Program-made: the position numbers and the translations under genes | NCBI GenBank assembly: GCA_947471745.1 | Contig: CANJKZ010000772.1 | Span: 1,798,001-1,862,000, forward strand | Length of the DNA: 64,000 nucleotides | Reading direction: 5' to 3' | Origin: Closterium sp. Naga37s-1 | Lineage: Eukaryota > Streptophyta > Zygnematophyceae > Desmidiales > Closteriaceae | Notes under the pieces: model-generated | What the model was told of the DNA's origin: nothing | Seen by the model: the letters and a program-made list of their open reading frames with translations, nothing else | The model's database searches: none | In this document: positions 22,890-34,400 of the stretch, piece after piece | Numbering within the stretch: the first letter of the stretch is position 1 | How the letters are laid out: each line of letters starts with the position of its first letter

Positions 22890-23419
22890 TGTAGAGGCAC
22901 GCAAACGTCGTCGAGGTCGCGATGGCGAAGGCGACTTTGGGTTGGTATCCCGAAGTCGATGTGGCTCGTCAGGCGCAGACAACAGCCGACGGATGCACAA
23001 CGGTGCAAGTCGGGCCAATCGTCTGCGCGCATCTGCGAGCGTGCGCACTGCTGTCTACTACGGGGCAACGCTGGATAGCCGGTCTGCTATAGCGTTGGCA
23101 CACCGTCGACCTGCTGTGTTGGCAGGTCGCCTTTCTGCAGTGCTGGCGCGGCTCCTCTACGCAACGCTAGAAGGCTGTCGACCATGCTGTGCTGTCGGTC
23201 GACCAGGCTAGCTGCAGAGTTGCTAGGTGTGTGATGTAGTCATTGCTGTCTTTGCTTGTTCAACAATTTCTGAACTCCTAACTTTGCTAGTGGAAACTCT
23301 TGACAATTTCTCCCGTGATTGTGCAAGCACTAAGGAACTAGGGAAAGCAACGATCACTCCTAGTAGTTCGTGCCAACCCCGTAGTCTAGCTCACCACCGT
23401 TGTAGAGTGAATCTCCTCA
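22890..23419 (+). repeat. 5' LTR of element E
   Basis: It runs from TGTAGAGGCACG to AATCTCCTCA and is a direct repeat of 35756-36286. Its left edge abuts the D 3' LTR. Confidence 0.8.
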
Positions 23420-24990
23420 CGATGCGGTGAGCAAGGACGGCCCCGCAGATTACCTTCAAATAGGAGCCGAATTTTGCACCTACTAAGTCGTTCGTAGGCC
23501 GGCAGCAGCGATAGTCACCATGGTCGACCCCGTAGTTTATGCGGGCGTAGTGGACACCTTGGAGGCACGCTTGGCTGATGCGAGGAAACGCCACGTGGAT
23601 GGCGAGTACGAGACGATCCCCTTGCTAATCGTCAAATTGGGCATCCGGTCGCAGTGGGCGACGGAACACCCTTCCCGTCCTGATTCTCCTCGACCGGTGC
23701 GAAACGAAGGTGGCGTCGACGAAGAGGTCGACGGCGGTGCACGAGTCAACGGCAACAATGGCATGAAGCAGAGAGGAGTAATCCAGGTCGACGGTGGAGT
23801 CGACAGGAGTCAGGCGCGAGTGCAGCGGTCGACGGCGACTGCAGGCAGCTCGCGTGGCGACGACGATGGTCGACGTCGCTCTCCTCTACGTAGTGGTGGA
23901 GGGTTCTCGGCGATGACGCATGTAACGGCGGGCGGAATTGCACCAATGTATGGCTACTTCAAGTTCTTGCCAGACCGAATTACCGTCGCACCTCTTCAAG
24001 GTCGACGGGACCTCATCACCTGGAGGGAGTCGATCGAACCTCAGCTGGAGGTCGCCGGGCCGAAGGGCTTTGCCGACGGCACAGTGCCAATTCCGCCTAT
24101 GGACGATGTCGGGCTACGCGGGGAGTTTCGTGCGGCTCACTTGCTCACCTTTATGGTCATCTCGAGGTGTTGCTCGCCGGTGGTGCAGCTAGCGCTCAGA
24201 AGCTGTCGAGAGCGACTGGATGCTGGTCACCAGGCATGGCATTTCATCCTGTCGACGTTTCAGGTCAAGGACGACCTGTACATTGCACAGCTAGAGGAGA
24301 AGATGACACACATTCGAGTGGGCGAGCAGGAGTCGACGACGGACTACTGCAACCGTGCTCGACGGATCCTGGCTAAGATGCGGATGGCGGGCGCCGAATA
24401 CTCGACAGCATCCTACATCTCCCATATCGTCAAGGGCCTGCCGCATGGCTACAACCTCATGAAGAGGATGATGATGGTACCCGGCACGCGTGAGTCCCTC
24501 GACGAGGACTCCATCACCAGCTACATCCTTCAAGACGAGGCGATGCAGGAGGCCGAACAGCCCACAGAGCTCCTTCCTCAGGCAAACTACGCTGCACCGA
24601 CGAAGCTGAATCAGCAGCAAGGGCAGTGCAGGAATCCGGGCGGATGTGGTAGCGGAGGTGGGCGGTCGACAATGGACGTCGACGAAAAGAGGTCGACGCG
24701 GGAGAAGGGCCATGGAGGTGCTGGTCGACAGCGGGAGTGTTGCATCTGTCACGTTCCTGACCACCTTTCCTACGAGTGTCCCGACCGCGATGACAGCGAC
24801 GAGGATGACACCAAGGGAGGCCGCGGTCGATCGACCAGACGTCGCCCACGTCGAGATGTGAAGCCGCGCAAGGAGAAGCAGACGTCGAAGAAGACGTCGT
24901 CGACGAAGGACGTCGACAACTCCAGCGGTAAGATCCGAGGCGACGGGGAGGCGTCGTGCTCGATGGTCGGCGTAGCGGAGCCGACGGTCT

Positions 24991-25809
24991 TGTTGGTGCA
25001 ACCCTACGGTTTGCACTCGGCTTGTTGTCCGTGTGCGTGAATGTGTGTGTGTATGGAATGGTATGAGGGCATGGGATAATATATATTTCATGCTTATAAT
25101 TGTGTGTGAATGTTGAGTCATGATGTCGAGTGTGTGTGTCGAGTCAATAGCGAGTTATCGCTAGACGCGTGTTACGCGGTCGTTTGTGTCTCGCGCGCGG
25201 TTTCTATTTTGTCGTGCGCGGTTTCTATTTTGTCCTGTGTCGAACGTTCGGCGTGTCGCAGGTGTGTGCAGCAGACCCATCAAGAACTCAAGGATGAGTT
25301 TGTGATGAAGAGCCCGAGCCTTGGTGTCAAGCCTCAAGTGATTTCGAAGCTTGCCAAAAGGGTACACCTCAAGATATTGAAGATAGTTACATTACTTTGT
25401 GTAGTGTAACATTTCACTTGGTGTAGGCCCTAGTGAAGGGTAGTTTCGAGACCCTTCGTGGTTGGGGACAGTGTGGCACTGTTCCACATCACTGTACCTC
25501 GGCTCTTGGGGTTTGTAGGAGCTGGGAGTCATTCCCAACTCGTAACTCTTCCTATCTTGTGTTCTAAGACTATAGTGGCTGCCATAGTACCGATCGTTCA
25601 AACCGACGCTGTGTCGTCAATTCTTTATCAAATCGTGCAATCTAAATTGATAATTGTAGACGACGTGAAGAAGCTCCAGATCCAATTTGAATCAAGTCAT
25701 TTGCTGCTGTGAGCAGAACGCTATCAACGTTTGAAGCCGCTGTGCAGAAATCCGTCTGTGCTCTCTATCTTTCGTTTTAGGCACATTCAAGCCTATTGTG
25801 ACTATAACA
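24991..25809 (+). repeat. 5' LTR of element F
   Basis: It runs from TGTTGGTGCAACC to GACTATAACA. The ends TGTT and AACA are inverted. It is 819 bp, equal in length to the 3' copy. Confidence 0.96.
25077..25086 (+). promoter_or_regulatory. Possible TATA box in the F LTR
   Basis: TAATATATAT lies about 86 bp into the LTR, with a copy at 30741-30750. The position suits an LTR promoter, but no start site can be read from sequence alone. Confidence 0.4.
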
Positions 25810-25811
25810 AG

Positions 25812-25823
25812 TGGTATCAGAGC
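25812..25823 (+). other. Primer-binding site of element F
   Basis: TGGTATCAGAGC, two bases after the LTR end, the canonical initiator-Met type. Confidence 0.9.
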
Positions 25824-25843
25824 CCCTTGGAGCAGTTTCGACA

Positions 25844-28800
25844 ATGTCTGGACCTGAGGAAAGGGGTGGCAGAGGTGCTGGTGGCAGTGGAGAAGCTCAA
25901 GCTCAAGGCCAACCCCGCGATTCAGCCATGGCGCCCATGCAACCAAGTCTTGGCCCACCTAGGGATGAGCCTAGGGTGTTTGGGCTTGACAAGTTCAACG
26001 GTGACAACTTTGCTGAATGGTCCTTCAAGATGGAGAACATCTTTGACCACTATGATCTGCTGGAGGTGATGGAAGGAACGGAGAAGCGCCCCGAGAACGA
26101 CCCGGAGAAGAGCCCGTGGGTGCGGAAGAGCGCACAAGGCTATCTCTTACTTGGGCAAGCGTTGGGGAGCAGTCAGATCCGTCACATCAAGCCATTCCAG
26201 CGTGAACCAGAGAAAGGACCAAAGGCATGGGCTGCTCTCAAGGGTGTACATGCTCCTGCAACAGCGGCGGTAGCGGTGGTGTTGGAACGGCAAATGGCGG
26301 CACTACGAATTGAAGAAGACGAAGCGGTTGAAGAAGGGGTGCAGAAATTCTTCGACTTGTTGACGCGGCTTGAGGGAGCTGATTTGAACTACAGTGAGCT
26401 CCAAAAGAAGACCAAGTTGCTGGCCTTACTCCCAGAGTCATGGTCCTCGCTCATCATCAACCTTAATCGCGACTTGCCCCGCCTCTCGCTTGAAGACGTG
26501 AAGCGAGCTATCCTTCAAGAGGATTTCCGCCGCCGTGAGTTGGCGAGTGCGGATGGCGCTGGGGCAGCGAGCATCGGCCGTGGATATGGTCGAGGAAGAG
26601 GCAGAGGACGAGGGGGAGGAAGGTTTGGTGGCAGCAACTTCGGCGGAGGCCGCAGGAGTGGCGGTTACGGCAGCGACGACAAGAGCTACGGACGCGGTCG
26701 CGGCCGATTCGACGGCGAGTGTCACTATTGCCACAAGAGCGGACACATGTGGCGCGACTGCTACAAACTCCCTGATGGTTGGACCCCTGCTCAAGGCCAA
26801 GAGGGTAGAGGAGCAGGAGGAGGGAGAGGACGAGGCCGTGGAGGCCGTGGCGGTCGCGGTGGCGGAGCTGCAAACATGAAGAGCGGAGACAACGACAAGG
26901 ACCCGAGCGACGATCGATACCCGGGTCTATTCTACTTCGTGTCGACGCAAGTACCGGCTGGTCCAGAGAAGGATGAAGGCTTTGAGGAGCCAGCAGCTGT
27001 GGGGAAGGTGACCCTACACCCCCTGGACTATTGGGTGATTGATAGTGGCGCTACCTATAGCATGACACCTCGCCCGGACTTGCTCACCGAACTCGAGCCG
27101 TCACCGGTGAAGCATGTCACATCGGCTTTGGGGCAGCGAGCAGAGGTGAAAGGCATGGGCAAGGCCATGTTCAAGGGTGCTGATGGGAAGATGGTGGGCC
27201 TCAAGAACGTGCTTTGGGTGCCCAGCCTTGCTGCAAACCTGATTTCCGTGCGGCGGTTGGCAAAGGCCGGCATGGACACGAACTCGAAGGGAGCCAAGAC
27301 CTACACCGCAAGGCTTGGCGATCGAATTCTTTGGGACCTTCATGAGGACAGGGATGTCTACAACGAGATGTGGCAGATCCCAGTGGTCCCTATGCCTAAG
27401 GAGAGGCAAGTGGTAGCAAGCATCAGCACCAAGGATGGAGCGGTCGGTAGCGACGATGGCGCGAACGGTCGCGCTAAGGAGAATGAGCTCAAGAAGAGCA
27501 AACCTGGAGGGACCAGCAAGTTCAGTGAACCTAAGGAGAGTGGTGCAGCAACCAAGGAGCAGCAAAAGGGTGAGGAGAACCCAGAGGCAGCAGCGGAGGA
27601 GGACTACGGAGAGAGTATGTGGGGCGCTATTGCGAGCGCGGCATTCTCCAATCCAACTTCGGCTACGGGGGAGTGTGATTGGCTCACCTTGCATCGGCGC
27701 ATGGGGCATGTGGCCCTGCCCATCTTGCAGCAGCTAGTGAAGAATGAGATGGTTGCTGGCATACGTGTGAAGGGGGAGCCCGATGAGGTGCTTGGCTGCC
27801 CGACGTGCATTCAAGCCAAGTTCACCCGGTTTCCGTTCCCTAGTTCGGAGGCAACGGCAAAGGCACCGCTTGATGAGGTGGTGATGGACGTGGTGGGCCC
27901 CCTGAAGCTTGGAGCTGCTGGAGCTGAGTATTTTCTCACCATTGTCGACGTCTACACCCGCATGACTTGGGTGTACGTGCTGGCCAAGAAGAGCGACGTG
28001 GCTGAAACGTTGAAGACGGATTGGTTCCCGATGGTGGAGCGGCAACAAGACCGTCTAGTCAAGTCAATCCGCACCGATCGAGGGGGAGAGTTCCTGAGCA
28101 AGGAGTTTGGGTTGTGGCTGAAGAAGAATGGTATTCGGCACTCCCTCACCATGCCATACTCCCCTGCAATGAACGGCATCGCGGAGCGAGCGAACCGCAC
28201 AATCACGGAGGCGGCACGCGGGTTGCTCATTGAAGCCGGGCTACCCGACTATTTCTGGCCTGATGCGGTGCGGAGCGCGTGTGTGGCCAAGAACAGAGCC
28301 TTGACTCATGTGGGAGCAGACAAATGGGTGCCCTATGTGGAGTGGCTAGGAAGGAAGCCAAAGGTGGATATGCTTCGGGTGTTCGGGTGCATGTGCATGG
28401 CGCTCGTGCCTAAGCATCTTCGGCACAACAAGCTTGGTGCCAAGGCGGTGTGGGCCGTGCACTTGGGCATGGCTCAAAACAGCAAGGGATGGCTTCTTTG
28501 GGACCCATTCACCAAGAAGTTCTCGGTGAGCAGGGACTGCAAGTTCATGGAGAACTTCATGTACAAGGATTGGAAGGCGGAGAATGAGGCGAAGATAGGC
28601 GTGCGGTTTGGGGAGGTGAAGAGTTCCGGTTTGGAGCATGTGGAGCTGCCTTTGGAACTGAGCAGCGGCAGCACAACCACAAGGCAATCCTCCCTTGTGA
28701 ATGGGGGAGAGGAGGCCAATGATGCAGAGGAAGAAGAGGAGGAGGTGCAGCAAGTGAGCGAGCGTGCACCGTCACTTCCTTCCCGTACTACGAGTGCTCC

Positions 28801-30613
28801 ACGGATTCGAGCCACACCGCAGCAACGCCAAGGCCTTCAAGTCCCTGCAGCTGAGGAGGAAGGAAGGGGGAAGAGGAGAGTTCAACCCCCTAATAGGCTG
28901 ACCTATGATGCGCCGGGAAAGCAGGGCAAGACAGCCCTGGCCGGAGCGGCAATGATGGTCGGAGACAACGAGGAGAGTGACTGCGAGGAGTGTGCCTTCG
29001 CGTTCTTCTCTCCGGTGGAGATGCCGGGAGAACCAGCAACTCTCAAGGAGGCTTTGGAGAGTAGTGATGCTGAGGAGTGGAAGAAGGCCATGGAGAGTGA
29101 GCTGAAGAGCATCGAGGAGAATGACACGTTTGAATTGGTGGAGCTACCGGAGGGGCGTACGGCGATAACGTCCAAGTGGCTCTTCAAAATCAAGTCGGAT
29201 GCCGACGGCAAGATCGAGCGCTACAAGTCTAGGCTTGTAGCCAAGGGGTACCAGCAGAAGGAGAAGGTGGACTTCAAGGAGCTGTTTGCCCCTGTGGTGA
29301 AGCCGACGACGCTGCGAACCCTATTCGCGGGAGCCGCCATCAAAGGATGGGTAGTAAAGCAAATGGACATCGTAACGGCATTCCTTAACGGCATCCCTGA
29401 GGAGGAGATTTTTATGGCGCAGCCAGAGGGGTTTGATGATGGTAGTGGCAGAGTGTGGAAGCTGAAGAAGGCCCTCTATGGGCTGAAGCAGGCCCCTAGG
29501 CAATGGTACATGAAGCTGCGCGAAGTGTTGGAGGGGATCGGCTTCACTCCCTCAACGGCCGATCACTCCTTGTTCATGCTTGGCGAGGGCGAGCAGAGGA
29601 GTTTCATGGTGGTTTATGTGGATGACATCCTCATTTTCTCACCCTCTTCTGACCTTGTGAAGGAGGTGATGCTGAAGCTTCAAGACAAGTTCAAGTGCAA
29701 GGCCCTTGGTGACGTGAGCTTCTACCTTGGGCTCCACATCGAACGAGATGTGGAGAAGCGGTGCATGCGGGTGCATCAACGAAAGTACCTGGAGGTATTG
29801 GCTGCCAACTTTGGGCAGAGTGAAGGCCATGTGGCTACACCCTTTCCCTCTGGGTTCAAGTGTGTGAAGGGACCAGAGGAGGAGAGCGTTGGTGAAGAGG
29901 AGAGGCGCCGATTTCACTCGTTGGTGGGCAGCCTCATGTATGCGGCGGTAAACACCCGACCGGACGTCGCGTTTGCTACCGGGCAGCTGGCTAGGGTTGT
30001 GCAATGCCCTAATGAGGAGCAGGTAGCAGCTGGAATGAGGGTGGCCAAGTATCTTGGCCAAACACCGACCGTTGGGCTGCAATACTCGGCGGCGGCACAA
30101 AGGCGCCAAAAGGGCGCGGATGGTGTTGAACCCGGGCGTTTGTTCCTCACCGCCTACTCGGATGCTTCATATGCATCAGAACCAGAGGACATGACAAGTG
30201 TGGGAGGCTTCATATGCTGTGTTGGTGGAGGCCCAACTGCTTGGGAGAGCAAGAAGCAGGTTGACCAAGCTTTGAGCTCGGTGGAGTCCGAGTACATGGC
30301 ACTCTTCCGTGCCGTACGGGAGATTGTGTGGCAGCGGCGTTTGTTGGCTGAATTGGGGGAGGAGCAGCAAGGACCTACCCCACTGTACTGTGACAGCCAG
30401 GGTGCCATTGCTCTTGCTAAGAACCCTGTGTTGCATGGACTCACGAAGCACATGAGAGTGAAGTGGCATTGGACGAGGAGCATGGTAACCGCGGGTGAAG
30501 TTGAGTTGCGCTACGTGAAGACCACGGGGCAGCCGGCTGACATGATGACCAAGAGGCTGGTGGAGCAGCAGCATTGGAAGTGTTGCAAGCTGGCTGGGAT
30601 GGCTCTGAACTGA
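25844..30613 (+). CDS. Gag-pol polyprotein of element F
   Basis: One open frame of 1589 codons, from the first ATG after the primer site (MSGPEERGGRG) to the TGA at 30611. Domains in order: copia gag (about residues 40-240); Gly/Arg-rich linker; CCHC knuckle C-x2-C-x4-H-x4-C at 293-306; protease DSGA at 400-403; integrase HH-CC zinc region (about 615-655); integrase core with D682, D745 and E781, a D-x62-D-x35-E spacing; copia RT from about 1090 with YVDD at 1258-1261; RNase H with acidic residues near 1440 and 1517. The product would be cleaved by its own protease into capsid, integrase and RT/RNase H. Copia elements usually use one frame, as seen here. Confidence 0.95.
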   Translation: MSGPEERGGRGAGGSGEAQAQGQPRDSAMAPMQPSLGPPRDEPRVFGLDKFNGDNFAEWSFKMENIFDHYDLLEVMEGTEKRPENDPEKSPWVRKSAQGYLLLGQALGSSQIRHIKPFQREPEKGPKAWAALKGVHAPATAAVAVVLERQMAALRIEEDEAVEEGVQKFFDLLTRLEGADLNYSELQKKTKLLALLPESWSSLIINLNRDLPRLSLEDVKRAILQEDFRRRELASADGAGAASIGRGYGRGRGRGRGGGRFGGSNFGGGRRSGGYGSDDKSYGRGRGRFDGECHYCHKSGHMWRDCYKLPDGWTPAQGQEGRGAGGGRGRGRGGRGGRGGGAANMKSGDNDKDPSDDRYPGLFYFVSTQVPAGPEKDEGFEEPAAVGKVTLHPLDYWVIDSGATYSMTPRPDLLTELEPSPVKHVTSALGQRAEVKGMGKAMFKGADGKMVGLKNVLWVPSLAANLISVRRLAKAGMDTNSKGAKTYTARLGDRILWDLHEDRDVYNEMWQIPVVPMPKERQVVASISTKDGAVGSDDGANGRAKENELKKSKPGGTSKFSEPKESGAATKEQQKGEENPEAAAEEDYGESMWGAIASAAFSNPTSATGECDWLTLHRRMGHVALPILQQLVKNEMVAGIRVKGEPDEVLGCPTCIQAKFTRFPFPSSEATAKAPLDEVVMDVVGPLKLGAAGAEYFLTIVDVYTRMTWVYVLAKKSDVAETLKTDWFPMVERQQDRLVKSIRTDRGGEFLSKEFGLWLKKNGIRHSLTMPYSPAMNGIAERANRTITEAARGLLIEAGLPDYFWPDAVRSACVAKNRALTHVGADKWVPYVEWLGRKPKVDMLRVFGCMCMALVPKHLRHNKLGAKAVWAVHLGMAQNSKGWLLWDPFTKKFSVSRDCKFMENFMYKDWKAENEAKIGVRFGEVKSSGLEHVELPLELSSGSTTTRQSSLVNGGEEANDAEEEEEEVQQVSERAPSLPSRTTSAPRIRATPQQRQGLQVPAAEEEGRGKRRVQPPNRLTYDAPGKQGKTALAGAAMMVGDNEESDCEECAFAFFSPVEMPGEPATLKEALESSDAEEWKKAMESELKSIEENDTFELVELPEGRTAITSKWLFKIKSDADGKIERYKSRLVAKGYQQKEKVDFKELFAPVVKPTTLRTLFAGAAIKGWVVKQMDIVTAFLNGIPEEEIFMAQPEGFDDGSGRVWKLKKALYGLKQAPRQWYMKLREVLEGIGFTPSTADHSLFMLGEGEQRSFMVVYVDDILIFSPSSDLVKEVMLKLQDKFKCKALGDVSFYLGLHIERDVEKRCMRVHQRKYLEVLAANFGQSEGHVATPFPSGFKCVKGPEEESVGEEERRRFHSLVGSLMYAAVNTRPDVAFATGQLARVVQCPNEEQVAAGMRVAKYLGQTPTVGLQYSAAAQRRQKGADGVEPGRLFLTAYSDASYASEPEDMTSVGGFICCVGGGPTAWESKKQVDQALSSVESEYMALFRAVREIVWQRRLLAELGEEQQGPTPLYCDSQGAIALAKNPVLHGLTKHMRVKWHWTRSMVTAGEVELRYVKTTGQPADMMTKRLVEQQHWKCCKLAGMALN

Positions 30614-30643
30614 GAGAGCAACATATCCTAAGGCCAACAATCC

Positions 30644-30652
30644 GAGGGGGAG
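30644..30652 (+). other. Polypurine tract of element F
   Basis: GAGGGGGAG lies just before the 3' LTR, the expected plus-strand primer. Confidence 0.75.
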
Positions 30653-30654
30653 TT

Positions 30655-31473
30655 TGTTGGTGCAACCCTACGGTTTGCACTCGGCTTGTTGTCCGTGTGC
30701 GTGAATGTGTGTGTGTATGGAATGGTATGAGGGCATGGGATAATATATATTTCATGCTTATAATTGTGTGTGAATGTTGAGTCATGATGTCGAGTGTGTG
30801 TGTCGAGTCAATAGCGAGTTATCGCTAGACGCGTGTTACGCGGTCGTTTGTGTCTCGCGCGCGGTTTCTATTTTGTCGTGCGCGGTTTCTATTTTGTCCT
30901 GTGTCGAACGTTCGGCGTGTCGCAGGTGTGTGCAGCAGACCCATCAAGAACTCAAGGATGAGTTTGTGATGAAGAGCCCGAGCCTTGGTGTCAAGCCTCA
31001 AGTGATTTCGAAGCTTGCCAAAAGGGTACACCTCAAGATATTGAAGATAGTTACATTACTTTGTGTAGTGTAACATTTCACTTGGTGTAGGCCCTAGTGA
31101 AGGGTAGTTTCGAGACCCTTCGTGGTTGGGGACAGTGTGGCACTGTTCCACATCACTGTACCTCGGCTCTTGGGGTTTGTAGGAGCTGGGAGTCATTCCC
31201 AACTCGTAACTCTTCCTATCTTGTGTTCTAAGACTATAGTGGCTGCCATAGTACCGATCGTTCAAACCGACGCTGTGTCGTCAATTCTTTATCAAATCGT
31301 GCAATCTAAATTGATAATTGTAGACGACGTGAAGACGCTCCAGATCCAATTTGAATCAAGTCATTTGCTGCTGTGAGCAGAACGCTATCAACGTTTGAAG
31401 CCGCTGTGCAGAAATCCGTCTGTGCTCTCTATCTTTCGTTTTAGGCACATTCAAGCCTATTGTGACTATAACA
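30655..31473 (+). repeat. 3' LTR of element F
   Basis: 819 bp, essentially identical to the 5' LTR, followed by the GGTCT duplication. Confidence 0.96.
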
Positions 31474-34400
31474 GGTCTCGCTGGCGCCGGAGGCTGGCAA
31501 GGACTTCCAGGCGGTGGCGGCAGCTGTGCAAGCCAACCCGATGGCGGTGTTGCTCGACAGCGGCTGCTCCCACCACCTGATGGGGACGAAGACGGTCTTC
31601 GTCGACATGGCGCCGAGCGACGGCGTGAAGCACGTGCGTGGATTCAATGGGGCACTACAGCCTATTGAGGGCCGCGGAACCGCCGCTCTGCAAGGGGAGG
31701 CCGGGAAGTGGGTCCTCATCCCGGACGTGCTCTACGTTCCGGGCGTGCAGGCGAACCTGCTATCCACTGGCCAGCTGAAGGAGAGCGAAGTGCAGCTGCA
31801 AGGCGACAACGAAGAGATGCTGCTCGTCGCTGCGACTGGGGAGGTGCTCGGTCGAGCACGCTACAACGGACGAGTCCTCTGCACCGACCTTTGCCCCTAC
31901 TTGACGCGATCGTCGCTGACCGAGGTGGTGACTCTACGGACGATCGTCTCGGAGACGAAGTCGACCCCTGATCGGTTGCATGCGAGACTCGCGCACGTCA
32001 GCGTCGACACAATCAAGAGCTCGGCAAAACATAGAGTTGCTACTGGGCTCAATATCACTCCGTCGACCGGAGCAGACCCACCATGTGTCTCGTGCGTCGG
32101 AGGAAAGCTGGCGCGGCACACCTTCCCCGACAAAGGCTCGGACGCCGAGGAGGCGTTGGCTGTGGTGCACATTGACTTGTGCAGGCCATTTCGGGTTGCT
32201 GCCAAGGATGGCAGCTTGTTCTTCCTACTGCTGAAGGATCGCCACACTCGATTTGTGTGGGTAATGCCGGTCGCTAAGAAGAGCAACGTGCTACGGGAGT
32301 TCCAGAAGTGGCTGGTGCTGGTGGAACGGCAGGTGAAGAAGTCGGTGATGATGCTCCGCTCAGACTGGGGAGGGGAGTTCCTCAGGAAGGAGTTCACCGA
32401 CTTCGTCGACGGCAAGGGCATCGTCCACGACCTGGCATGCCCTTACACTCCGCAGTAGAACGGCATGGCTGAGCGGGAGATGCACACAGCCGTCGAGTCC
32501 GTGAGGACAAGGCTGCTGCACATGGGCATGCAGCACCACTGGTGGCACCTCGCTCTACGACAAGCTGTCTGGGTGCGCAACTGCTTGGAGCGATCGACAA
32601 CGCTGCTGGGGACGACTCCGCACCAGCTGCTGACCGGGAAGAAGCCCGACCTCACGCTGGCGCGGGTGTGGGGCTGCATGGTGCAGTTCATGGTCCCTGA
32701 GCAGCAGCGAGGTGGGAAGCTGGCGCCAAAAGCTCGCTGGGGGCTTCACCTGGGCGTGTTGCTGGAGAGTAAGGGCTGGGAGGTGCTCGACCTAACCGAC
32801 AACAAGGTGGTCACGTCGGTCGAGGTGATCTTCTACGAGACGATGTCGCTGGAGGTGTGGAAGGCGAAGTTTGGGCCGGCGTCGGGGCAGACGCAGGCAC
32901 ACCCGCCGACGGACACCTCGACGGCGACGGTTCCTTTTCTCTCCGAAGTTGATGAGCCTGCTGATGAGGATGTTGTGGCGGTTCTTCCACCTTCCCCAGT
33001 TCTTGCTCCTCCCTTCCCCGACGCAGATCGGCCTGCGTCGACACCTGTGTTGGCCACCGGCGATGAGGGGAGCCTTGAGGCGTTGCCTGTGGCGCCGGCC
33101 AGTGGCATCGCAGGCGGTCGACAAGGCGCCAAGCTCGTCGACTAGGATGGGAAGCCGTCGACGACAGGGGAGCAGCAGTCAGGGGAGCCAGTCGAACAAG
33201 AGGCAGCAGCAGGGGTGCAGTCGACAGGGGAGCTGCCGAAGTCAGCAGGAGGTGAGCGGCTGGTCGAAGGCTCGAAGCAGCTGGTCGACGACTTGGCTGT
33301 CGACGAAGAAGGGGAGCTGTCGGCAGGAGAAGAGTGCACCGACAGCAACGTGGTGGAGGTGCCGACCACGAAGCCTGAGCTGCGACGCACTGGTCGAGCT
33401 CGACGGCCGCCGGAGCGGCTGAGCTTCCACGCCTGCCTACCGCCAGCTGCCTTCACCGCTGTGTACGACAAGGTCGACGATGACCTGTTGTACGATGACA
33501 CCGAGGAGGATGATGAACCGCCGGAGCTCGACCCCGACATGCACGCAGACCCCGAACACTGCTGGAACATCGCCACGATGACGGTAAAGGAGGCACTGGC
33601 GAGCTGGAAGGGTGAGGCGGTGAAGGCCGCCATGGAAGAACAGATCCGCAGCCTCGTCGGCATGGGCACTTGGGAGCTGGTCAAACGCCCACGCGGGGTG
33701 AACATCATGAAGAACCGGTGGGTGCTGACGACCAAGTACCGCCTCGACGACACCGTCGAGCGCGAGAAGGCGAGGCTGGTCGTGAAGGGCTTCATGCAGG
33801 TGTGCGGTGCCGACTACGACGAGACGTACTCGCCGGTGAGCAGCTACGTCACGCTGAGGATCTTCCTTAGCATCGTCGCCGTCTTCGACCTCAACCTGAT
33901 GCAGCTCGACATGAAGAACGCTTTCCTGCAGAGCAAGCTCGACAGGGTGCTCTACATGTACCAGCCGGACTACGTTAACGATGGGACCGGCCGGGTGTGT
34001 AAGCTGCTGAAGAGCCTCTACGGGCTGAAGCAGTCGCCGCTGCTGTGGTACAGGGCACTCGACAGTGTGTTGCTGGGCGCTGGCTGGAAGAAGAGCCAAG
34101 TCGACGAGGCGCTCTACTTCAAGGCCAGCGACGACGGAGTGACCTGCTGGGTACTGGTCTACGTCGACGACCTGCTCGCCGCCAGCAGCAGCCCCGCGAT
34201 GCTGAAGGAGCTAAAGGGGTTGTTGGAGGCTGCCTTCGAGCTGCGCGAGATTTCGCCGGTCGTTAAGTACCTTGGGCTGGAGATCGTGCGCGACAGGCCA
34301 GCGAGGAAGCTGTGGCTTCACCAGCAGGGCTACGCCGATAAGCTGCATAGGCGCTTCATCGACGAGGAGCAGGGCGGTCGAGTCCCGAAGACGCCGGTCT

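Larger units (their letters stand above)
24991..31473 (+). mobile_element. Element F: Ty1/copia, full length, looks whole, TSD GGTCT
   Basis: It is 6483 bp, with 819-bp LTRs at 24991-25809 and 30655-31473, flanked by GGTCT at 24986-24990 and 31474-31478. Reading the two LTRs I found a single difference, so this is a very recent insertion. It has a canonical primer site, one continuous gag-pol frame and a purine tract before the 3' LTR. It is inserted in element E between gag and protease. All the parts expected of the family are present. Confidence 0.96.
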
